Positions 49,101 through 60,699 of a stretch of DNA of 64,000 nucleotides are shown here, one piece after another. The notes below the pieces were generated by a model, which was given only the letters and a program-made list of their open reading frames with translations, had not been told where the DNA came from and searched no databases. This DNA is from Moringa oleifera (Eukaryota > Streptophyta > Magnoliopsida > Brassicales > Moringaceae): assembly GCA_021397835.1 (NCBI GenBank), contig JAJFZO010000034.1, forward strand, positions 9,439,501 through 9,503,500, given 5' to 3'. Made by a program: the position numbers and the translations under genes. Numbering within the stretch: position 1 is the first letter of the stretch; every line of letters starts with the position of its first letter.

Positions 49101-51378
49101 TGCACACAGGGAGTTATGGTTCTTACTTAGTACCAGCTGCTGCACTTGGAGCCATGGGATATTGTTATATGTGGTGGAAGGTAATGTTTTTACTTCTGAC
49201 TCGAATCCAGAACTCTTTTTAGTCAGAATAAGCTTGAGAGCCTATTTGTGTCACTGATCCAATGGCCATACATCTATTGCCCTTTTTTCTTGATAGTGCA
49301 GGGCTGGTCATTTTCTGATGTAATGTTTGTGACAAAAAATAATATGGCAAATGCCGTTGCAACTGTATCAAAACAATTAGAGCATGTATCAGAAACACTG
49401 GCTGTAAGTAGGACTGTCTTCCTTTCATGTAATTTCTTCTTTCCAATTTTGCAATTCTTTTATTTTCACTGTTCAGAGAGCATTTGACTCCGCTTGTACT
49501 ATCTGCTCATGCAGTCAACAAAGAGACATCTAACAAAGAGGTTGGAAAACTTGGATTGGAAGCTGGAGGAGCAGCATGAAACATCTAAGCTTATTGCAAA
49601 TGATGTACAGAAAACCGTTCCCATCTTAAGTTATACAAGAAACTCTATATGCTCTTGTGTGTGGATGCCAGTGCAGGGTCAAGTAGCTCTTCACTTCTTC
49701 CCCAGATCAAATTAGATATTGCTTTCGATTGCGTGGCCCAGATCTTAAACTTAATTTCAAGAAAAGAAACCCCTTCTTACCATGAAAAGAGAAGGAAGGG
49801 AAGAAAGGGAAACTAAACTAGATTTAGATTCTGGGAAATCCATAATAATGCAGGGTGATGCTGTTTATCTTGTATTCCACTTTCACTTTCTTCATGTGCA
49901 GCGCACTTTCCATGCATTTTGCTGTTTTCTTTTGCTTGTCCACTTGATTCATTGCCAGTCATTTCTTTTTCCCTTTCTGTAGTTGATTTTACTTTATCAT
50001 TCTTTTCTTTCCTTCTCATGACATTTATGAGCTTTTCATTATTTTCTCCTGAAAAGAGGTGGTTTAAATTTGCTTTCATGCACCAAAAAGTTGGCATTGC
50101 CCCCTTTCTAGTCTTGTTGACAAAAGATCTGCAAAGATTGACTTTTCATCAATCATGATAAGACGTAATTTATAGTAGTGACAAGTTGCCTTTGTCACAA
50201 AACTTGTAGTAATGCTGCAGTTTTTATGTTCTTGTTTGGGTGTCGGTGGATTGAGAGATGCTTAGAGAGTTCCTTTTATAAGTTCTTCAATTTGGATATC
50301 ATTATATGATGTAGATTTGGGTGAGTAACAGCCTAAAACTTAGTACTATACCTCTTTCATGACATCAGCACAGCTTATGCTATTTGCGATTCTGTCTGCA
50401 ATAAATTCTAGTGCTATATTTTTTAGAAGAGAGATGATAACGAAGACTGTGCTTATGATTACATGCAATATTACTTGAATGCAGGTAAATGAGATGAAAT
50501 CAAGCCTTTCTCAAATTGGGTTTGATGTTGAAGCCATTCATCAAATGATATCTGGACTTGTAAGATGGATTTCTTCTCCCTGCATTTACAATATGCTCTA
50601 GCATTAGGATTCATTCGCTGATGTTTTCTTTGTTGCTGAACTCAACAGGAAGGGAAGATCGGGCTTCTTGAAAGCAAACAGGTTATAACTTAATGCTGTG
50701 ATTACAGTTATTGTATCTTACTATATGTAATTTATAGAAGTTTTGAGATGTCTGATGTTTTTGCTATTTTGTACATGATACAGGATATGACTAACTCAGG
50801 TCTTTGGTATCTATGCCAAGCTGCTGAAGGCTTCAAAGATGGGCTAAATACTAAACTTTTCCAGGTTAGACATCTTATGTGCATTCTTTTTTTTTTTTTT
50901 TTTTCATGTCATTTTCCTGAAGCCAGGGGGCGAGAAGATTAACATTGTTACTGGTTTGCAAACTTTCATATTGACCCTCCCCACTATTTGATGGGAATTG
51001 ACACAAATGACTTATTGTTTGTCCATGAACTGAGCTTTTAATTAAGATATTGTTCTTGTGCTTGGGTAGGATGTTGGTGCTAAGCTAGCCATTGGTCCAG
51101 CAGCGACAGAAGAGGAGAAATCACTGAAGGTAATCATTTTCTTAATTTTCTTCCTGTTTTCTTCTTCAATGACCTGATGCAATAACATATTTCAGGGCCT
51201 CCAATTCCTGACAGAAAGGGAAGAGTCTATAGTAATTGGTAAACCATTGGCAAGCACGAAGGAACATGATGTGGACAATCTGTCTGGGAAGAAACCCCCA
51301 ACCAAAACAACGAGAATACACAGGTCATATCCTGTTGGAATTTCTTGGGCAAGTGACATCATGGGATCTGCATTGTGA
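46125..51378 (+). CDS. DUF1664 family membrane/coiled-coil protein (11 exons)
   Basis: Coding exons: 46125-46179, 46784-46917, 48008-48089, 49110-49180, 49302-49403, 49515-49604, 50485-50559, 50649-50681, 50784-50864, 51070-51129 and 51196-51378. All are GT-AG and in frame, giving 321 residues. The N-terminus MALQAGVNTSKVLILVGAGL leads into a hydrophobic segment (about 12-28). A second hydrophobic segment, SYLVPAAALGAMGYCYMWW, lies at about 95-113. After it comes the conserved core WSFSDVMFVTKNNMANAVA, then a long helical, probably coiled-coil stretch (about 130-225) with SKQLEHVSETLASTKRHL and LENLDWKLEEQHETSKLI. The tail is polar and ends SWASDIMGSAL. This is the pattern of plant DUF1664 proteins, whose function is not established. 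The start codon is the first ATG of the only frame that joins exon 2. Confidence 0.88.
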
Positions 51379-51658
51379 TTTTTTTTGTCTTTGATATGTT
51401 ATGAATTTTATGACTGGATGGATCTCTTTCATATTCATTCCATGGAATTCACTTGTTTTCAGTGATAAGCTGTGGGATTCATTCCATCATTTCCAGAGAA
51501 ATGAAAACATATTGCTTGCAATTTATTTATTTATTTTTGTAAGTGTTTTAATCTTTACCAAATGAAGCACAATGTTTGAGTTGTGTTTATGACATTGTGT
51601 CCGGCATTTAAAGCATAACAATCTCATATGAAACTGCATATAAATTTTTTACAAAATT

Positions 51659-51694
<36 letters not shown>

Positions 51695-52500
51695 ATGTTT
51701 GATGTATTTGATTACTGGTAACTTGCATGGTTGGGCATATCAGAAAACAAGATGGGACAATATTTGGATTGTATGCTGGAAGAAAAAGAGAGATAAGACT
51801 ACAGGTGCAGCAGTGGAAAAGATTGGGAAGATATTTGTTGAAACGATGATGGATGGGGAAGAAAGTGATACATCTGAATAAATTCCAAAGTTAGTCTATA
51901 TTAGCATTAGGATTAGCATGCATCTACTTTAGGGTCACCAGCTTGCTTCATCGAAAAAGTCAGGTTTGTGATGGTTGGGTCTTACGCCATCCAAGCTTTC
52001 CCTGACAATGCCAAAATTAATGTGGACCATGATGTCACAAAACTCTAGAAGATCTTGTTTTGGTCAGCAAATTTGTTAAAGAAATTCTATATATACATTA
52101 GTAAAACTTTGAAGTCATTTTTTTTAAAAGTTTGAATATAATTAATTAAGAAATTTAACTTTTTAAATTTCATGTATTTGAAATATTGCACTATCTAATG
52201 TATATATTTGAAATATATTTACAGAAAATCTTTAAAACGGCGAGGAGTTGTGTTTACACAGTCATCTCATATGAACACAACAAAATTCAAATTTTGACAT
52301 TGTTATTATTATTAAGACAACACTAATTGTTATGGTTTTTAATTTCTTCTGTTTATCGTTACTTTTTTCTCACTTTTCTTTACGTGAAATCAAAAATTAA
52401 CATTTGCATCTCTTCAATAATATTTTCAGAAATATTGGGATGATACTAATTAATGGGTTGTGTTAGTTTACTGTCCCTATCATGAAAATGACTTTCGCTT
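51379..52500. other. Intergenic region between the DUF1664 and eIF1A genes
   Basis: Contains the 3' untranslated region of the DUF1664 gene and, from about 52080, AT-rich sequence. An open frame at 51699-51881 has no recognised similarity. A trinucleotide tract lies at 51659-51693. Confidence 0.45.
51659..51693. repeat. (AAT)n/(ATT)n self-complementary microsatellite
   Basis: Several AAT units are followed directly by several ATT units, so the tract is its own reverse complement and could fold into a hairpin. It is likely to vary in length. Confidence 0.8.
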
Positions 52501-52524
52501 TTCCCTCATGTAAAAGGAGACGTC

Positions 52525-52640
52525 AGACTGGGCCATGAGCCCAACAAAGTATATCGTCCTTGTTCCCCAGACATTCGGCCCTGGCCCAAACCTAACTCAA
52601 GGCGGCGTCGCCTTTTAGAAAAGAATCTAGGGTTTGGACA
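52525..52640 (+). promoter_or_regulatory. Site II (TGGGCY) and telo-box cluster upstream of eIF1A
   Basis: TGGGCC at 52529-52534, its inverted form in GAGCCCA (about 52537) and GGCCCAAA (about 52573) are site II elements. TAGGGTTT at 52628-52635 is a telo-box in reverse orientation. This pairing is well known in plant promoters of translation-machinery genes. The elements lie some 70-180 bases before the predicted 5'-UTR intron donor, so the telo-box may fall in the transcribed leader. Confidence 0.65.
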
Positions 52641-52705
52641 TCTGAGCAAAGATATCACATTGATTTCAATCCTCTTCTTACAATCTTTCACATCTTTGCC
52701 CCAAG

Positions 52706-53279
52706 GTATTGCTCTACAACCTATTACTCTTTTCTTTTTTATGATTTATTTTTAGTTTCATATTTTATGTTGTTTACCGATTGATCTTATAGTGTTCGGT
52801 GAGATTACCTTTTCCTTTTGATGAACTCTTTGCCTTGCTTTCTATTCGTTTCTTGATTTTGCGCAGGTTAATTTATTACAAGTTCATCAATTTCTTTTTG
52901 ATTTATGTAATTTTTGTTCGATATTTTTGCGGTTAAAATTTTCTTTTGTGAAACTGAAAATAATGAATCTACTATGAAGTTGGAGTTTTCCGACCTTTGC
53001 TTTTCAAATTTTTTTTTTATGTTTTTTAATTAATAGAGAAAAGGTTTAAGCTTATGGTCAGACCTGATCTTATTGAAGAAGCCTCAGTCAATTGTGTTTT
53101 GAAGAAAATATATCTGTCTTCACTTTAAGATCTGTGGTTTCAATTTTGAAGGATTTGGTCTCAAACTGGCTTAGTTTTATGATTGTTTCAATTTAATAAA
53201 TTTATGGTTTATTATTTTGGATGATATATTTAGCTTTGCGAATGTCAAATAATTGTGGTTATACTGGGTGCATCAACAG
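52706..53279 (+). other. 5'-UTR intron of the eIF1A gene
   Basis: CCCCAAG|GTATTG at 52705/52706 is a plausible donor. GCATCAACAG at 53270-53279 is a plausible acceptor, 11 bases before the start codon. The interval is T-rich, like plant leader introns, and has no coding content. The donor choice is by eye. Confidence 0.6.
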
Positions 53280-53290
53280 AATCAGAAACC

Positions 53291-53728
53291 ATGCCGAAGA
53301 ACAAGGGTAAGGGAGGGAAGAACAGGAAGAGAGGAAAGAATGAAGCAGATGATGAAAAGCGTGAGCTTGTGTTCAAGGAAGATGGGCAGGAGTACGCTCA
53401 AGTGCTTCGCATGCTTGGCAATGGCCGATGTGAGGCCATGTGCATTGATGGTACCAAGCGACTCTGCCATATCCGTGGTAAGATGCACAAGAAGGTCTGG
53501 ATTGCAGCTGGTGATATTATACTTGTTGGACTTCGTGACTATCAGGATGACAAGGCTGATGTGATACTCAAGTACATGCCAGATGAAGCAAGGCTCCTAA
53601 AGGCGTACGGTGAGCTTCCAGAGAGTACTCGTCTCAATGAGGGTATTGCTGGGGGTCTTGATGAAGAGGATGAAGGTGCTGGTGATGGTTATATTGATTT
53701 TGAGGATGAGGATATTGATAGGATCTAG
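53291..53728 (+). CDS. eIF1A: Translation initiation factor eIF1A
   Basis: Binds the A site of the 40S subunit and helps scanning and start-codon selection with eIF1. The single coding exon gives 145 residues, the usual plant length. The basic N-terminal tail is [17 protein letters not shown]. The OB-fold (about 25-95) includes [38 protein letters not shown] and [16 protein letters not shown] helical part follows with [13 protein letters not shown], and the acidic tail ends FEDEDIDRI (the family usually ends in a DIDxI-like sequence). I took the ATG at 53291 because it begins the family's N-terminal sequence; the same frame is open to an upstream ATG at 53255, which lies in the predicted leader intron. 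The gene order eIF1A, tRNase Z, ketoacyl synthase recalls At2g04520-04540. Confidence 0.96.
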   Translation: MPKNKGKGGKNRKRGKNEADDEKRELVFKEDGQEYAQVLRMLGNGRCEAMCIDGTKRLCHIRGKMHKKVWIAAGDIILVGLRDYQDDKADVILKYMPDEARLLKAYGELPESTRLNEGIAGGLDEEDEGAGDGYIDFEDEDIDRI

Positions 53729-54700
53729 GGCGTGCATGTTGACTCTGTTTCGATTATATATTTATTTTGGAGAGAGATCCTGGATAACCATGATGTGATA
53801 CTAAAAGCTTACATAAGGTTTGCTCTATAATGTGGATTTGAACAGTACATTTGTCATGTTCCATGTATTGCCTGTTCCTTACTGTATTTCCCAACCTTTG
53901 CTGCTTCTTGCCTTCATGTTCTGGAGTTGATCTGAAATAGGTACTTATTTCCTCTCCTAGTTAACCTATTCATAATTTAACAAGTGTTTTGGGAGACACA
54001 TGTCGCAAATGCCTTACTTTAGTTTCTGCTTCACAAGCAATCATTGGTACGGATAGTTTGGTCTATAGATTTCTAATTTATTAATCAAAGTTGATGTGGC
54101 TTTGGGGGTTTGTGGAGATGGTGTCGTGGTTCTTTGAGTGGTAGTGGTTCATGAGGGCACCCTATTTATGGCTCATACTAAATAGAATCAGGATGACATT
54201 GTCTCTAATACCACCATTAAGACTAATGTGATGTTCTTCAATCTGCTGCAATCATTCCCGTTACTGTATAGGATCTCTCATTTTGTTTGTCTATTGGTGG
54301 CAGTCATTTGGTTTATGAGGTATGATTTTATGTTGGATGAACTCGTAGTAACAGAAATTGAACCTAGTAACAATAGTTTTGTTTCACCATGGATTTAGAG
54401 ATTGATTGTGAGGATGTTCATGAGATGGATAGTCATAATGTCTGGTGCTCGTTAAGATGAACCATCTCTGAACTTGGTTTCTTTCTTGCCACCTGGTGTG
54501 TGTACTTCAACTTTTTAGCTTTTTCAGTACCCCTTGGAAAATTGTTCTTGGTTACCTGTAGGAGTATTCGGAAGTCAGGCAAAAAATTGAACTGAATAAT
54601 ACCTAGCTGTTAGTAGGTGAGGAGTATAATTTTTCCCAATAGATTTATTAATCGTAAGCTCGTTTTTCAAGCTAGATTATTAATCACATTAGTTTGCTTT
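53729..54700. other. Downstream region of eIF1A, no further gene seen
   Basis: Contains the eIF1A 3' untranslated region and sequence with only short frames. No RNA gene, repeat or domain was recognised. Confidence 0.45.
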
Positions 54701-54710
54701 CGGTGAGGTT

Positions 54711-56230
54711 CTACCTTGGCGCACTCTTTGCGAAGCTAGTAGCTTGACACAGTTTTGCATCTTGGTATGGTTCTTGTAACCCAAGCCTGTTGTTTGCTAG
54801 CCTGCAGCCATCTTTCTCCTCTGATGCAGCTATTGATGTGCTATCAAGCTGGACAGAAACCTTATTAGATCCACAACTCTCCTTTTCTTCCCCTGCTACA
54901 TCAAGAAGTCCCTTCCTGACAACAAATCTTTGATTGCTCTTAATTGGTTCAAGCTGATTCCTCACACTGTTTTCAACTGAACTGTCTGGAATGTGGGTTG
55001 CCTTCCAGCATTCCAGCCAGCTCCAACCCATGTTGGGTTCTGTATCATTGGATCTGGTTTGCCTTTTCTTTGAACAGATTCGACGCTGCAAATTTGGATG
55101 AAGCTCAGTCAGCTCATCTATGAACTTAGTCATCTAGTTAAGATTTGGACAACCTTGTTAGCTGTACCTGTTGTGAAAAAGCATAAGCCAGAGCTCTCTC
55201 TCGCCTGGTTATTGCTTCTAGTCTGTCTGAATTCTCAATTTTGATATATTGCTACTTATTGTGCTATCATCCCAGTCTTTCTGTTATATTTGACATTGTA
55301 CAGCTTTAAGTGAATTTTGTGCTGCAGATTTTAGTTTTAATCATAAGCTATTTTTCATAACAGAAGTCCTCACTCAAAATTCTTAACTATCTGTGATTAT
55401 CTTCGCTTAAATTGTAAACTGTTAAGATGCAGCAATAAGAGAATACATTCTTTTACTAATGTTGTGCGTGACTTAAAAGTTGAAGTTTGTGTTGTTCTGT
55501 TTAACCTTTTATCTTCAACATGTGAGTTGTGGGCTTTTGCTGCACCCACTGAAGTGCAATCAGGCTTTCTTCTGGAATGGAGAAAGCTTTCAATGAATTC
55601 ACCAGCTTGAACTTCAATTGATATGCCCACAGACTCCCTACTTGGACTCTCTATCCGTGTAAAGGGTTCCTGCTTAGCATCCATTGTTGTCATCTTCCCA
55701 ACTCCTACATCTAGCCTGAAATTCCCAAATCCATACAAGGCTTCAGCTACCAGAATTTCAAATTAAGAAGGCAGATTGTGAAATTATCTTTGCGATCAAT
55801 GTTTCTGGGCAATTTTCCATGATTAAACAAATGGGAGATACTTCTTTGAAGCCAAGATCACATAGAGCGTGTACACGTGGGAAAACTAAAGAGGAATGTT
55901 TGGCTGAGGGAATTATCTTAATAACTTCAAATGTAAAGACTACAGATATATGGATTAATCGATATGAATGTTGCAAGTGAGACTTAACCTGAAAGTTTCT
56001 AAAGGTCGACTGAATAATGATTGCTGCATCTTCTTCCTGAAATAACTCGGAAGATAGAAGAATTCTGTTGCGGTATAACTCGGAAGATAGAAGAATTCTG
56101 TTGCGGTTTCGTTCTTTGTTTCTTCACATGGATAATCTCCCTTGACTATCAACTCTTCTGGTGTGGGCTGTGTAACAGCGACCTCAGAGCTGTTAATGGA
56201 ATCTGAATCTTCCTCTGCAAGGACTTAATG
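54711..56230 (-). pseudogene. IQD-family (IQ67-domain, calmodulin-binding) gene relic
   Basis: Minus strand, colinear pieces of an IQD28/31/32-like gene. An IQ motif EEDAAIIIQSTFRNFQ lies at 55989-56040 and ends at a donor CAG|GTTAAG. ESPSRESVGISIEVQAGEF follows near 55600-55650, then EAITRRERALAYAFSQQ (55168-55218) ending at CAG|GTACAG. An exon starts at 55085 with RRICSKKRQTRSNDTEPN, then GWSWLECWKATHIPDSS and GEEKESCGSN. Defects: a frame change just before the IQ motif at a 33-bp duplication, no IRGxLxRR/ALVRAR block of the IQ67 domain, and a C-terminus that loses family likeness before the stop at 54711. Introns are retained, so it is a degraded genomic copy rather than a retrocopy. Expression of part of it cannot be excluded. 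Confidence 0.7.
56042..56107. repeat. 33-bp tandem duplication in the IQD relic
   Basis: AACTCGGAAGATAGAAGAAT and the next 13 bases occur twice in a row, differing at one base. The length is a multiple of three, so the frame difference next to the IQ motif has another cause. Confidence 0.85.
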
Positions 56231-56292
56231 GAATTCTATGATCTAAGGGAGCTCTATCGTCTCTTATTGGATGGGAAACATTAACATTTTCT

Positions 56293-58100
56293 TGTTAGAC
56301 CATCCATTCGTCTTACATACCCTAAACGTAAGAGAGGAGGCGTATGAGGGGTAAGAGAGTACACAATAAGTAATAAGACAATAAGATTAGTCATTTATTT
56401 ATGGTGTGTATGTGCTTAGTCATTTATTTGTGTGCATATGTGTATGATTATATGTTTAGCTATGAGAGGTTCCTAGGAGGTTTAAAAGTAAGGTGATTTA
56501 AGAAAAGATCATTTTTTTTTGTCATTTTATTCAAAACTTTTCTTTAGGAAGGGAACTAAGGACTCTTAAATATTTTAGACTTATTGTAATGTATTTTATT
56601 CATTAATTTGGTAATAAAGTCTCTTTTGAAGTTCATTTTTATCTTTATATTTTTTTCAAATATAACATTTGATATCAAAGCACGATCTTGATGAGGAATA
56701 AAAGCTATGGTTGATAATATGGAAGAGATGGTTGGTTAGGCTCAAGAAGAGATTAGGTAACTGAGAGAAGAAATTTAAAAAAAAAAAAAGATTCAAGCAA
56801 CGAAACAAGGAAATGCTATTTTGATGAATATGATGGAGCAAATTTTATGAGCCCAAGATGACTAGCTATGAGAATTAAAACTCCAAAGTTCAGATGGGTT
56901 CTTCACCAACAAGAAAATCAACAGACCTAAGTGATAGTAATGGTAGCGTGTCGAAAGTTCCTAAGATTCATTGATCAAGCATGCCACGATAAGACATGCA
57001 ACAATGAAGGGTCGAACTCTCTTCATTCGATGACCATAACTCCAAAGGTTGGATTTTGAAGGTAGAATGCTATTTCACCCTTCATAGGATGACAAACTCA
57101 GAAAAGCTTGAAATTGCTACTATCAGCTTCAAAGGAGATCTACTTTAACAAATGATTCATCGATGTCACCCACCACCAAAATTTTTCATGTATGAAGGAC
57201 TTTTTTCATCTAGCAAGAAAGGTCTTTGAGGAAATATAGGCGAAGGTTTGAGCAATTTGCATTTTCTTTGGATAATCTTTCAAATTAGGCATTGAAGTCA
57301 ACATTCATTAATGGATTGAAGATTGAAAAAAGGGCAGAATTGAGATTTTAGAACTTGATTAGCTTGATAAGGCTATGGAATTAATCTATAATATAGAAGA
57401 TAGAAATAGAGAACTTAAGCCCCCACGAAGCTAGCTTAGGCTAGGCCAATTTAGAAACTCAATTTTGAACCTAAATCTAAAGAGGATCATTAACTAGAAA
57501 TGCCATAGCTCATATATCTAATTATGTGTAAAACAATGGTTGGTTTTGCAGATTAACGAAAGCTGAAATTTAAGTTAAGAGAACGAAAAGGGTTATGTTA
57601 TAGATACGATGAAAAATTTTTCTCAAGCCATCATAGCAAAAATAAAAAGCTTTAGGTGGTCTTTTACAAGATGGTGAGGAGGAAAATAAAGAAAATGAAA
57701 GGGACAAGATAGCAAATTTGTCTGACTTAGAAGAAATTCAAAATGTTGAAGTTCACTAGATTCAATAGTAGGTTTGACTTCACTCAAAACTTTTAAAGTG
57801 GCTGGGCTAGTTGGTGAACAAAGAATAACTATTTCAATTGACAATGTATCGTCTCACAATTTTGTTTCTATAGAATTAGTGAAAGAATTGAAGTTGTCCA
57901 TTTTAGAAATTGACGTGTATGGAGTTATTTTAGGCATATGAAAAGCCAAGAAAATTCAAGGTGTATGTAAGATTTTGATTGTATCATTATAAAGAGTGGA
58001 AGTTGCGAAAGATTTCTTATTCTAGACACTTACTTTTGTAGCTAATAACTTTTTTTTTTAAGGAAGAAGAGATTGAAAATTTGAGACTTAAAGCACCAAA
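56293..58100 (+). mobile_element. Truncated Ty3/gypsy element: 5' LTR, primer site, gag, protease
   Basis: A probable LTR of 375 bp (56293-56667) begins TGTTAG and ends TATAACA. TTGATATCAAAGC follows at 56669, like the initiator-methionine tRNA primer-binding site TTGGTATCAGAGC. Downstream on the plus strand: gag pieces FDDHNSKGWILKVECYFTLH and LEIATISFKGDL (57030-57150), a zinc-knuckle relic GLCYRYDEKF (about 57585) with its second Cys replaced by Tyr, and a protease-like region (57760-58060) with TISIDNVSSHNFVSIELVKE, where the family has DSGATHNFIS. The catalytic DSG is thus altered. RT and the 3' LTR are missing. Multiple stops occur. Confidence 0.7.
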
Positions 58101-59560
58101 AGAGAAATAAGTGAAGAATGATTAAATGCGTAGATATGACAAAGAATTAAGATTGGGCTTGGTAATAAATCAGCAATGTAATTAAGATTGAGATTAGTTA
58201 ACTTGTGAGTTAGGTGTTAGCTACAAAATTGAAATCGGGATTGGTTTATACATCGTTCAGAATCAAAGCGAGGCTTTGGATACTAGCATTAGAAATGTTA
58301 AAATGACATCAATTTTTGTTGAAATCTTAATTAATTAATTAATTTCAAAGAAAGTCAAGTGAAAAAAAGAAAACAGTAGAGGTTGAGATTAAGATTGAAG
58401 AAAAATTGATTTCATTGACATAAAATATCAATACACGATTGAAGTTATTACAATAAAAAAGAAATTAATATATAATTGAAAAAAAAAAGAAGAAAGCTAA
58501 GCAGCAAGAGCATCTATTATTGGCACATCGGTATTGGTTTGAGAAGAAAAATCAAGATCTGTTGCTTTAGTGAGGTCTTGAATGGGATTGACCAAGGTAG
58601 AAGCTTTAGGAAAGACTTTGATAATGGCATCAATAGCACCACCGGCAACCCAAATGGGATTGACGACAAGAGTATCTTGTCCAAACTCTGGAAATTTGAG
58701 GTCTAGTTCGGGATACACTCCTCAGATCTAGTATAATAGCTCTTATTGGAGGCTAAAGAAGAGCTCCAATGTAGTCTTTGCCACATCAATATCAAAGGCA
58801 CTAGTAGTCTTATATTCAATAATGGCCTCCTCTTGAGGTCGTGTCATTATGAGTTGGTACTTCACCATCATGTCATCTGTGGCTAGCTTCAATTATAAAA
58901 GGGTATCTACTTTGGCAAAAGCCAATTCTTTCTCCTTTAGAATCAGTGCGTTCTTAAGGTGCTTCACTTGAACATCATATACCCCACCTTTGTCCACTAT
59001 ATCAATGGTGGACTTATTCGCTATCTCCACATCTTAGAGCCTACATCAAGACTTGGCTGCAAAGCTCTTATTTTTCCAAGATAAAGGACTGTGGACTTAT
59101 TCATTGTTTCCACATCTTGGAGCCTACACCAAGGCTTGGCTGCAAATCTCTTATTTTTTCAAGATAAAGGTAGTCTTATTATAGATTCGAAAACAGATAG
59201 ATGTCAGATCAAAAAGCTCATAAAAGGAAAAGAAAAGAAAAGAGAATAAGAGTTACTTGCTTTATGTGGTAGCTAAAGCCTATTGCCAACCTTTTATTGC
59301 CTTTTTCAATAAAGTGCTCCTGATTAAGTAAGAATATTGTCATCCTTATTTTTTCTTATGCCACATTTAGATCTTGAATGGTGTTTATGGCTTTGACATT
59401 TTATCTTAGATAGATTATATTCGAGATAGAGCATGCCTTTGTAATAGGGCGATTAGTGTCTAATCTCCCTATTACAAAGGCATTATATGGTATATGTATA
59501 ATTCTAACGGAAAGATCTCATACTAATCTTGATTTATAGTTATCATCTTTTGTATGGCTC
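58100..59560 (-). other. Transposon-derived stretch of uncertain type
   Basis: 58120-58490 is A-rich with no coding signal. At 58490-59160 a more GC-balanced block has a minus-strand frame with IDALAA and LDLKFPEFGQDTLVV. A 60-bp phrase is repeated (TTGGAGCCTACA...CTTGGCTGCAAA) near 59035 and 59117. It may belong to the gypsy relic next to it, but no domain is clear. Confidence 0.35.
59433..59483. repeat. Near-perfect 24-bp hairpin with 3-base loop
   Basis: ATGCCTTTGTAATAGGGCGA (first 20 of 24 bases from 59433) pairs with 59460-59483 with one mismatch; the loop is TGT. It lies between decayed gypsy sequences and could be a small palindromic insertion or a fold-back scar. Confidence 0.85.
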
Positions 59561-60694
59561 GTTTGATATTTTTATTTGCTACATTGACTGCTCCATTCAT
59601 CTATGGTCGATATGTGAAGAATTATGATGATAGATCTTGAACTACTTGCATACATCTTCCGTTGCTTTGTTATTTAAATTCTTGGCATTACGTGAAATGA
59701 TTATTTTAGAAAGACCATACAAGTAGATTATCTCCCTCTTAAGAAAGTTTATTACCATTGGCTTGGTTACTTGGATGAAAAATTGTGCTTCAATGCATTT
59801 GGTGAAGTAATCAATACCACTAAGATGAATCTATGCCTATTTAAAGCTTTTGTAGTAATTGAACCAATCACATCAAATCCCCACATTAAAAAATGGCAAA
59901 GAAGTGGTCATTATGTATAAATTCGAGGGCAGGACATCATGGATCTTATTTGCATATATTTGGCACATATGGTACTTTTGAACATATTATATACAATTTT
60001 TTTTCATGGTGAGCCAATAACATCCTACTCGAATTTCTCGTCTTACTAGTGTAAGGTCACTTGCATGTGTTCCACAAATCCTTCATGTACTTATTTTAAG
60101 ATCTCTTGAGCTTTCTTGATCTGTAAAGATCTCAAGAGTGTTTGATCAAAGTTCTTTTTATATATTATCTCTGTATCAGCCAGATTATTCGTTATTAATT
60201 TTCTTGATTTTTTTATTATTTTTTATTACTTTTCCTTGGTATGATTGTTCCTTAAAAATTTTTTGAATATCATAATATAATAATTTTCTATATTTTTCAT
60301 TTTTAAGTGCGACACAATATGTAGGGACTTGGCGCATGCTCATTTCGATAAGTGTGACATTTTCAGAATCATTTATTTGAAACACTACTACCAAGGTAGT
60401 CAAGGTGTCTGCCATTTGATTTTTTGCTATAAAGGGATACTCAAAATGTATATCTTGAAAGTTGGTAAGCAATTCTTGCATCAAGTTATAGTATTTCTGA
60501 AGCTTAGGATTTCTTACTAACCATTCACCTTTTAATTGATAATTGACCAAAGTAGAGTCTCCATAGACACTGAGTTGTTTGATATTTTTACGAATTGCAG
60601 CCCTTAGGCCCATTACATATGCCTCATATTCTATAACATTTGTTGGTCGAATGTAACTGACTCTAAACTTAAGTTTTTTAGTGGGATAGATCAC
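59560..60694 (-). mobile_element. Gypsy RNase H-integrase remnant (Tat-type)
   Basis: On the minus strand a second-type RNase H at the top is followed by an H2C2-like segment and integrase core pieces: IDYFTKCIEAQFF, KREIIYLYGLSKIIIS and FKIYHHNSSHI (59590-59830), with stops between them. The IIISRNA piece replaces the usual IISDNG, so the second catalytic Asp is gone. No RT, gag or LTR was found adjoining. It has the same lineage character as the relics at 1-5000 and 29800-31230. Confidence 0.75.
60185..60694 (-). CDS. Intact 169-residue ORF: plant-type second RNase H of a gypsy element
   Basis: The frame reads IRPTNVIEYEAYVMGLRAAI, VYGDSTLVNYQLKGEWLVRN and FIAKNQMADTLTTL. The acidic residues expected in this RNase H family are visible: Glu in EYEA, Asp in YGDS and Asp in MADTL. 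The first Asp strand lies upstream of the ATG and is not in the ORF. The frame then runs on to an Asn/Lys-rich tail. It is a leftover open piece of the polyprotein, not an independent gene; the neighbouring integrase is broken. Confidence 0.65.
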   Translation of the reverse strand: MIYPTKKLKFRVSYIRPTNVIEYEAYVMGLRAAIRKNIKQLSVYGDSTLVNYQLKGEWLVRNPKLQKYYNLMQELLTNFQDIHFEYPFIAKNQMADTLTTLVVVFQINDSENVTLIEMSMRQVPTYCVALKNEKYRKLLYYDIQKIFKEQSYQGKVIKNNKKIKKINNE

Positions 60695-60699
60695 TATCT

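Noticed and set aside
51699..51881. 60-residue plus-strand frame after the DUF1664 gene
   Set aside because: No start context, no recognised similarity and no splice link to the upstream gene. It might be an alternative exon, but nothing supports that.
53255..53290. Upstream in-frame ATG for eIF1A
   Set aside because: It falls inside the predicted leader intron and would add 12 residues unlike the family; the ATG at 53291 begins the conserved N-terminus.
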